NCBI RefSeq assembly: GCF_015773195.1
Contig: NZ_JADWYK010000023.1
Location: 1-58,741, forward strand
DNA from: Hymenobacter guriensis
GTDB taxonomy: Bacteria > Bacteroidota > Bacteroidia > Cytophagales > Hymenobacteraceae
Reading direction: 5' to 3'
Length of the DNA stretch: 58,741 bases
The notes beneath the pieces were generated by a model that ran no database searches, had not been told where the DNA came from, and saw nothing but the letters and a program-made list of their open reading frames with translations. The translations under genes were made by a program, and so were the position numbers. This document shows positions 55,905 through 58,741 of this stretch, piece by piece. The first letter of the stretch is position 1. The number at the start of each line of letters is the position of its first letter.

Positions 55905-56324
55905 TTACATGAAGCGGCGTAGGGTGCTGCTGATGGCCCCACGGTTAAAGCGGCGATAGAAACCAGGTATTGGTTGAAGCACCACGTGCAGGGTTTCCCC
56001 TCGGCCGATCAGCACCTGCTGGGCGTAGTAGCCTTCGAAGGTTACGACAACGGCGCCATCTCCAGTGGCCGGTATCTGCAGGCGAAATCTGCCTAGGGAG
56101 TCCGTTACGCTTACCTGGGCAAACAGCCCCCGCGGGCGCACGGATACCCCGGAAAGCGGGTTGGTCATTTCGTCGGTAACGGAACCAGCAAGCCATCGAC
56201 GGGCTGGACGCTCAACCTTGCTGAAGCGGCCAGCCGATGGCACTGCCCCGTCAGCAGGGCAATCCAGCCTGACACCGGCAAGCCATAGTTGAGCGAGTAG
56301 AGGACCTAAAAGATAGGGTGACAT
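55905..56324 (-). CDS. Carboxypeptidase-regulatory-like domain protein
   Basis: 139 residues. The conserved middle is RRWLAGSVTDEMTNPLSGVS, VRPRGLFAQVSVTDSLGRFR and TGDGAVVVTFEGYYAQQVLI, the seven-strand CarboxypepD_reg-like fold that also forms the N-terminal extension of many Bacteroidota TonB-dependent receptors. The N-terminus is a hydrophobic MSPYLLGPLLAQLWLAGVRL. It lies 9 nt before the peptidase gene and 23 nt after the secreted protein gene. It may be an outer-surface or periplasmic accessory of the receptor. Confidence 0.75.
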   Translation of the reverse strand: MSPYLLGPLLAQLWLAGVRLDCPADGAVPSAGRFSKVERPARRWLAGSVTDEMTNPLSGVSVRPRGLFAQVSVTDSLGRFRLQIPATGDGAVVVTFEGYYAQQVLIGRGETLHVVLQPIPGFYRRFNRGAISSTLRRFM

Positions 56325-56347
56325 CTGTTGGGCTAGGTGAACAATGC

Positions 56348-56929
56348 TCAGGGAGATGTAGTGGAAACGATCGTGGAGCTAGGCAGCACGGGCGCTGGCT
56401 CCGCCACCGCTGCCGGGGCAGCGGGCGCCATGGGGGAGGGAACCGGAATCGGGTGCAGAACGGCGATGTAGCGATACTGGCCTTTCTTGCCACTGTAGAG
56501 CGTTAAACTGTAGAAGGCTGTCTCATATCGCTCCCCCTTACCTTCCAGGCAATAAACGGGCGTAGGCTCAATTTTCATCCGCTTTAATTCCCGCCGCAAT
56601 GGCTCGAAGTTGCGCGCCAGCTGGGTTTTAAACAGTACGTCCGTAAGATTGCCCGGCATCGGCCGGAGGCTAAGCCAGGATTCGGGCGTTTCCCCATCTA
56701 GGCTATCCGTGGCCATCAGTTCGGTTGTCCAGTAAACTTCAGGAGACATATCCAGGTGGCCCTGGTAAGTCCAGCCAACCGGCAGCAGCACGGTCGTCAT
56801 TTTTGCCAGCGGCAAACCCTGGGGCAGCGTGCTGAGCTTATGCAGCTGTTCCAGCGGTAGCGATTGCCCCTGGGTCTTTGCCATTGCCATGCCTGCGAGC
56901 AGGGCTAACCAAATGCGCAAGTGTTTCAT
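56348..56929 (-). CDS. Secreted protein of unknown function
   Basis: 193 residues. Signal peptide MKHLRIWLALLAGMAMAKTQ. The mature part has predicted strands (MTTVLLPVGWTYQGHLDMSP, VYWTTELMATDSLDGETPES) and a helical RNFEPLRRELKRMKIEPTPV, ending in an Ala/Pro/Ser-rich tail. One conserved-looking Cys (VYCLEGKGERYETAFYSLTL). No family recognised. The gene follows receptor copy B by 63 nt in the same operon. Confidence 0.65.
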   Translation of the reverse strand: MKHLRIWLALLAGMAMAKTQGQSLPLEQLHKLSTLPQGLPLAKMTTVLLPVGWTYQGHLDMSPEVYWTTELMATDSLDGETPESWLSLRPMPGNLTDVLFKTQLARNFEPLRRELKRMKIEPTPVYCLEGKGERYETAFYSLTLYSGKKGQYRYIAVLHPIPVPSPMAPAAPAAVAEPAPVLPSSTIVSTTSP

Positions 56930-56992
56930 GGTCGAGGGTATAATGGTACTGGCCCGGCGGGTGGATACCCGTCCGGGCCAGTCCGGTAGAAG

Positions 56993-58741
56993 TTATTTCA
57001 GTTCAACAGTTAGGCCCAGATAGGCTAGCCGGCTAATCTGGGGGCCGCCGTAGACCTGTATGTTGGTCGTGTTGGCCAGGTTAGTGCCCCCGGCCTGGAC
57101 CGTCGTATGATACTTGCTCAGGTGGTAACCAACCTGCGCATCGAGGGAGGAGTAGGCCTTCAGCTCACCGGCAGCAAACGGCGACTCAAATAAATGGCCT
57201 TCGGCCCAGCGGTAGTTGAGCGAGTAGTTGAAGGCCTTGCCTACTTCCCCGTAGGCGCCCAGATTGAACTTGTGGCGGGGCGTGTTGTAGTAGGCCTGGA
57301 AGCGCTCGGGCAGGCGCTTGCGCTCCAGCAGGCTGAGCGTATAGTTGCCCGTCAGGTTCAACTGCTTGCGGGGCGTGTAAGTCAGCGAGGCCATGCTGCC
57401 GGAGGCGTGCACCTGCTGGGCCGCGTTGGCCTGCACCTGGATCACGCGCGTCGGGCCGGTCTGCAGCGGCCGTGCCCCGGTGGCCGCCGCCGCCAGCTGC
57501 GCCGGCGTCGGACGGCTCCCGTCTACATTGGAAATCAAGCGCACTTGGCCAATGAAGTCCTGATAGCTCGACCGGTAATAGTTCAGATCAAGCACGACAT
57601 TTGGCACGACCAGCCCCTTGTAGCCGATTTCCCACGTGGCCACACGCTCCGGTTTGAGCCGGTCAGCATTCAAGGCGTAGGTGTCCAGCGTTTCCTGGGC
57701 CGTAGCAGGATTGCTCAGTATAGAGCCAAGGGAGCCGGCAACGGCGGTGCTATAGCCCTGGAAGCCATTGCTGATGTTGCCCAGCAGCAAAACCCGGGAA
57801 AGATCCAGGCTCAGGTACTGGCCTTGCTGGGTTGGAGTCCGGTAGGCCTGGTTATAACTGGCCCGCAGGTTGTGCGTCTTCGCCTTGTCGAAGGCAAACA
57901 CGGCCGAGCCCCGAGGCGAAAACACCGGCTTAAAGTTTTTGCTGTCATCGACCCGCCCGGCAGCCGTGAGTTTCAGGCGGTTCTGCAGCAGCTCTTTCGA
58001 AAGTTGGAGGTATGCTCCAAACTCATCGTTGATGATGCGCTTGCCGTCCTGATCAGAGAAGAGCATGCCATCAGAACCCAGCCGGTACTGGCGGTAGGCA
58101 CCGCCGACAACCGCGTTCACCAGCTTTGATTGATAATCGTACTGCCCCGATACATCGTTGAGCAGTGAGCTGGGGTTGATGCGGGAGCCCACGCCAGGCG
58201 TTGCGTCATTCACTACCCGCGAGCGGGCCTCATTAAACTCGGGGGAGCCGGCCGTAAGCTGAAAAGGGGCGGCCTGCGCGCGGGCAGCCTGCTCGGCCCC
58301 GGCCGTGTTGCCGGCGTTGGCCGGGTTAGCTAAAAACGTGTTGTAGGCCAGGGCGTAGGCCCCGAAGTACTGCTGGGCGTAGCTTAGCCCAGCTTCGCTG
58401 CGAGGGTCCTTCTGGGTTTGGATGAAGCTGCCGGTGAAGGGCAAATCATAGGAGTTCTTGCCGAAATCCTGGGTCTGGTAGGCGCGCACAAACCAGCGGT
58501 CGCTTTTCAGCTCCGCCCGGAATTGATTTGTTGCAAAGTTGGATAGGCGGTAGCGGTTGGTAAACTGGTAAGCCGTCGTGCCCTGGGCCCGCTTGAACTC
58601 CACCATTGCTTTTACCTTGTCCGTCACCAAAAAATGAAGGGAAGGGACTATGCGGTAAAGCATGGCCTTATCATCGCCGGCGATGATTTCGCGCTCGGTC
58701 CAGCCGGGCATGAACACGGTCTTGCCGTTGAGCGCCCCGCC
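56993..58741 (-). CDS. TonB-dependent receptor, 5'-truncated by the window edge (copy B)
   Basis: Second outer-membrane receptor, open to the window edge (GALNGKTVF at 58741-58715), so signal peptide and plug are missing. Barrel elements match copy A: YNQAYRTPTQQGQYLSLDLS, LKPERVATWEIGYKGL, and ending GLTVELK. The stretches DGSRPTPAQLAAAATGARPL and NLTGNYTLSLLERKRLPERF, and the AYNTFLANPANAGNTAGAEQ block, are identical to copy A in protein and almost identical in DNA, while strands between them differ. It leads the operon with the secreted protein, regulatory-like protein and M20 peptidase, so a peptide-type ligand is plausible. Confidence 0.9.
   Translation of the reverse strand, partial: GGALNGKTVFMPGWTEREIIAGDDKAMLYRIVPSLHFLVTDKVKAMVEFKRAQGTTAYQFTNRYRLSNFATNQFRAELKSDRWFVRAYQTQDFGKNSYDLPFTGSFIQTQKDPRSEAGLSYAQQYFGAYALAYNTFLANPANAGNTAGAEQAARAQAAPFQLTAGSPEFNEARSRVVNDATPGVGSRINPSSLLNDVSGQYDYQSKLVNAVVGGAYRQYRLGSDGMLFSDQDGKRIINDEFGAYLQLSKELLQNRLKLTAAGRVDDSKNFKPVFSPRGSAVFAFDKAKTHNLRASYNQAYRTPTQQGQYLSLDLSRVLLLGNISNGFQGYSTAVAGSLGSILSNPATAQETLDTYALNADRLKPERVATWEIGYKGLVVPNVVLDLNYYRSSYQDFIGQVRLISNVDGSRPTPAQLAAAATGARPLQTGPTRVIQVQANAAQQVHASGSMASLTYTPRKQLNLTGNYTLSLLERKRLPERFQAYYNTPRHKFNLGAYGEVGKAFNYSLNYRWAEGHLFESPFAAGELKAYSSLDAQVGYHLSKYHTTVQAGGTNLANTTNIQVYGGPQISRLAYLGLTVELK
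58665..58741. repeat. Right arm of 77-bp terminal inverted repeat
   Basis: Exact reverse complement of bases 1-77. See the left arm. Confidence 0.85.

Noticed and set aside
57194..58129. 311-residue plus-strand ORF
   Set aside because: Antisense to receptor copy B; the same shadow appears opposite copy A.
1..58741. Whole window as a composite transposon because of its terminal inverted repeats
   Set aside because: The repeats lie inside receptor coding sequence, carry no transposase and stop at exactly 77 bases, which fits an assembly artefact better.

Overview
The window looks like the backbone of a conjugative plasmid (or a plasmid-like integrated element) from a GC-rich member of the Bacteroidota, most likely a Hymenobacter-type Cytophagales. 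The evidence is a Bacteroidetes-type tra operon (traE, F, G, J, K, N, M, a traI-like gene and traO), a BfmA/BtgA-like mobilisation protein next to a DUF5712-type relaxase, a type IX secretion cargo protein, TonB-dependent receptors, and Rep_3 replication with iterons. No rRNA, tRNA, CRISPR array or intact transposase was seen.

Layout. 1-3.7 kb: a truncated TonB-dependent receptor (copy A) followed by a TPR histidine kinase. 4-9.4 kb: esterase, ECF sigma factor, several small proteins (two resemble VbhA-type antitoxins) and a LytTR response regulator. 9.6-12.9 kb: partition and replication, with a ParB-like protein, ParA, a palindrome-rich probable centromere, the Rep_3 initiator, a DnaA box, a 21-bp iteron array and an AT-rich stretch. 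13.1-22.6 kb: mobilisation block with an accessory protein, relaxase, coupling protein, small proteins and a Fic-fold protein whose catalytic motif has been lost. 22.7-28.2 kb: a signalling module (broken sigma factor, multi-PAS kinase, receiver protein, CheB) bounded by 40-bp inverted repeats. 28.3-33.2 kb: T9SS cargo, two membrane proteins and an XRE regulator. 33.4-44.1 kb: the tra (type IV secretion) operon on the minus strand. 44.3-52.5 kb: a divergent operon with an 1805-residue TOPRIM protein built from about eleven diverged alpha/beta modules, a small membrane protein, then topoisomerase I. 52.5-54.4 kb: two small DNA-binding-like proteins and an AT-rich HExxH lipoprotein. 54.4-58.7 kb: a minus-strand operon of receptor copy B, a secreted protein, a carboxypeptidase-regulatory-like protein and an M20 peptidase.

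How it works together. Rep with iterons and DnaA replicates the element, and ParA with the RHH-like protein segregates it. BfmA-like protein, relaxase and the TraG/TraD-type coupling protein process DNA for the Tra channel, whose VirB2, B3, B4, B5-like, B6, B8, B9 and B10 counterparts are all present. Six copies of one 20-bp dyad motif (consensus YGCRATTAAYTNTDRTTGCA) lie upstream of rep, the mob block, the tra operon, the TOPRIM operon and the T9SS/membrane operon. This suggests one plasmid-wide regulator, and it is the most interesting undescribed control circuit here. The giant TOPRIM protein is the most interesting undescribed protein.

The first 77 bases are the exact reverse complement of the last 77 and lie inside the two receptor genes. 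The window therefore looks like a contig that ends at both sides in the same unresolved repeat.
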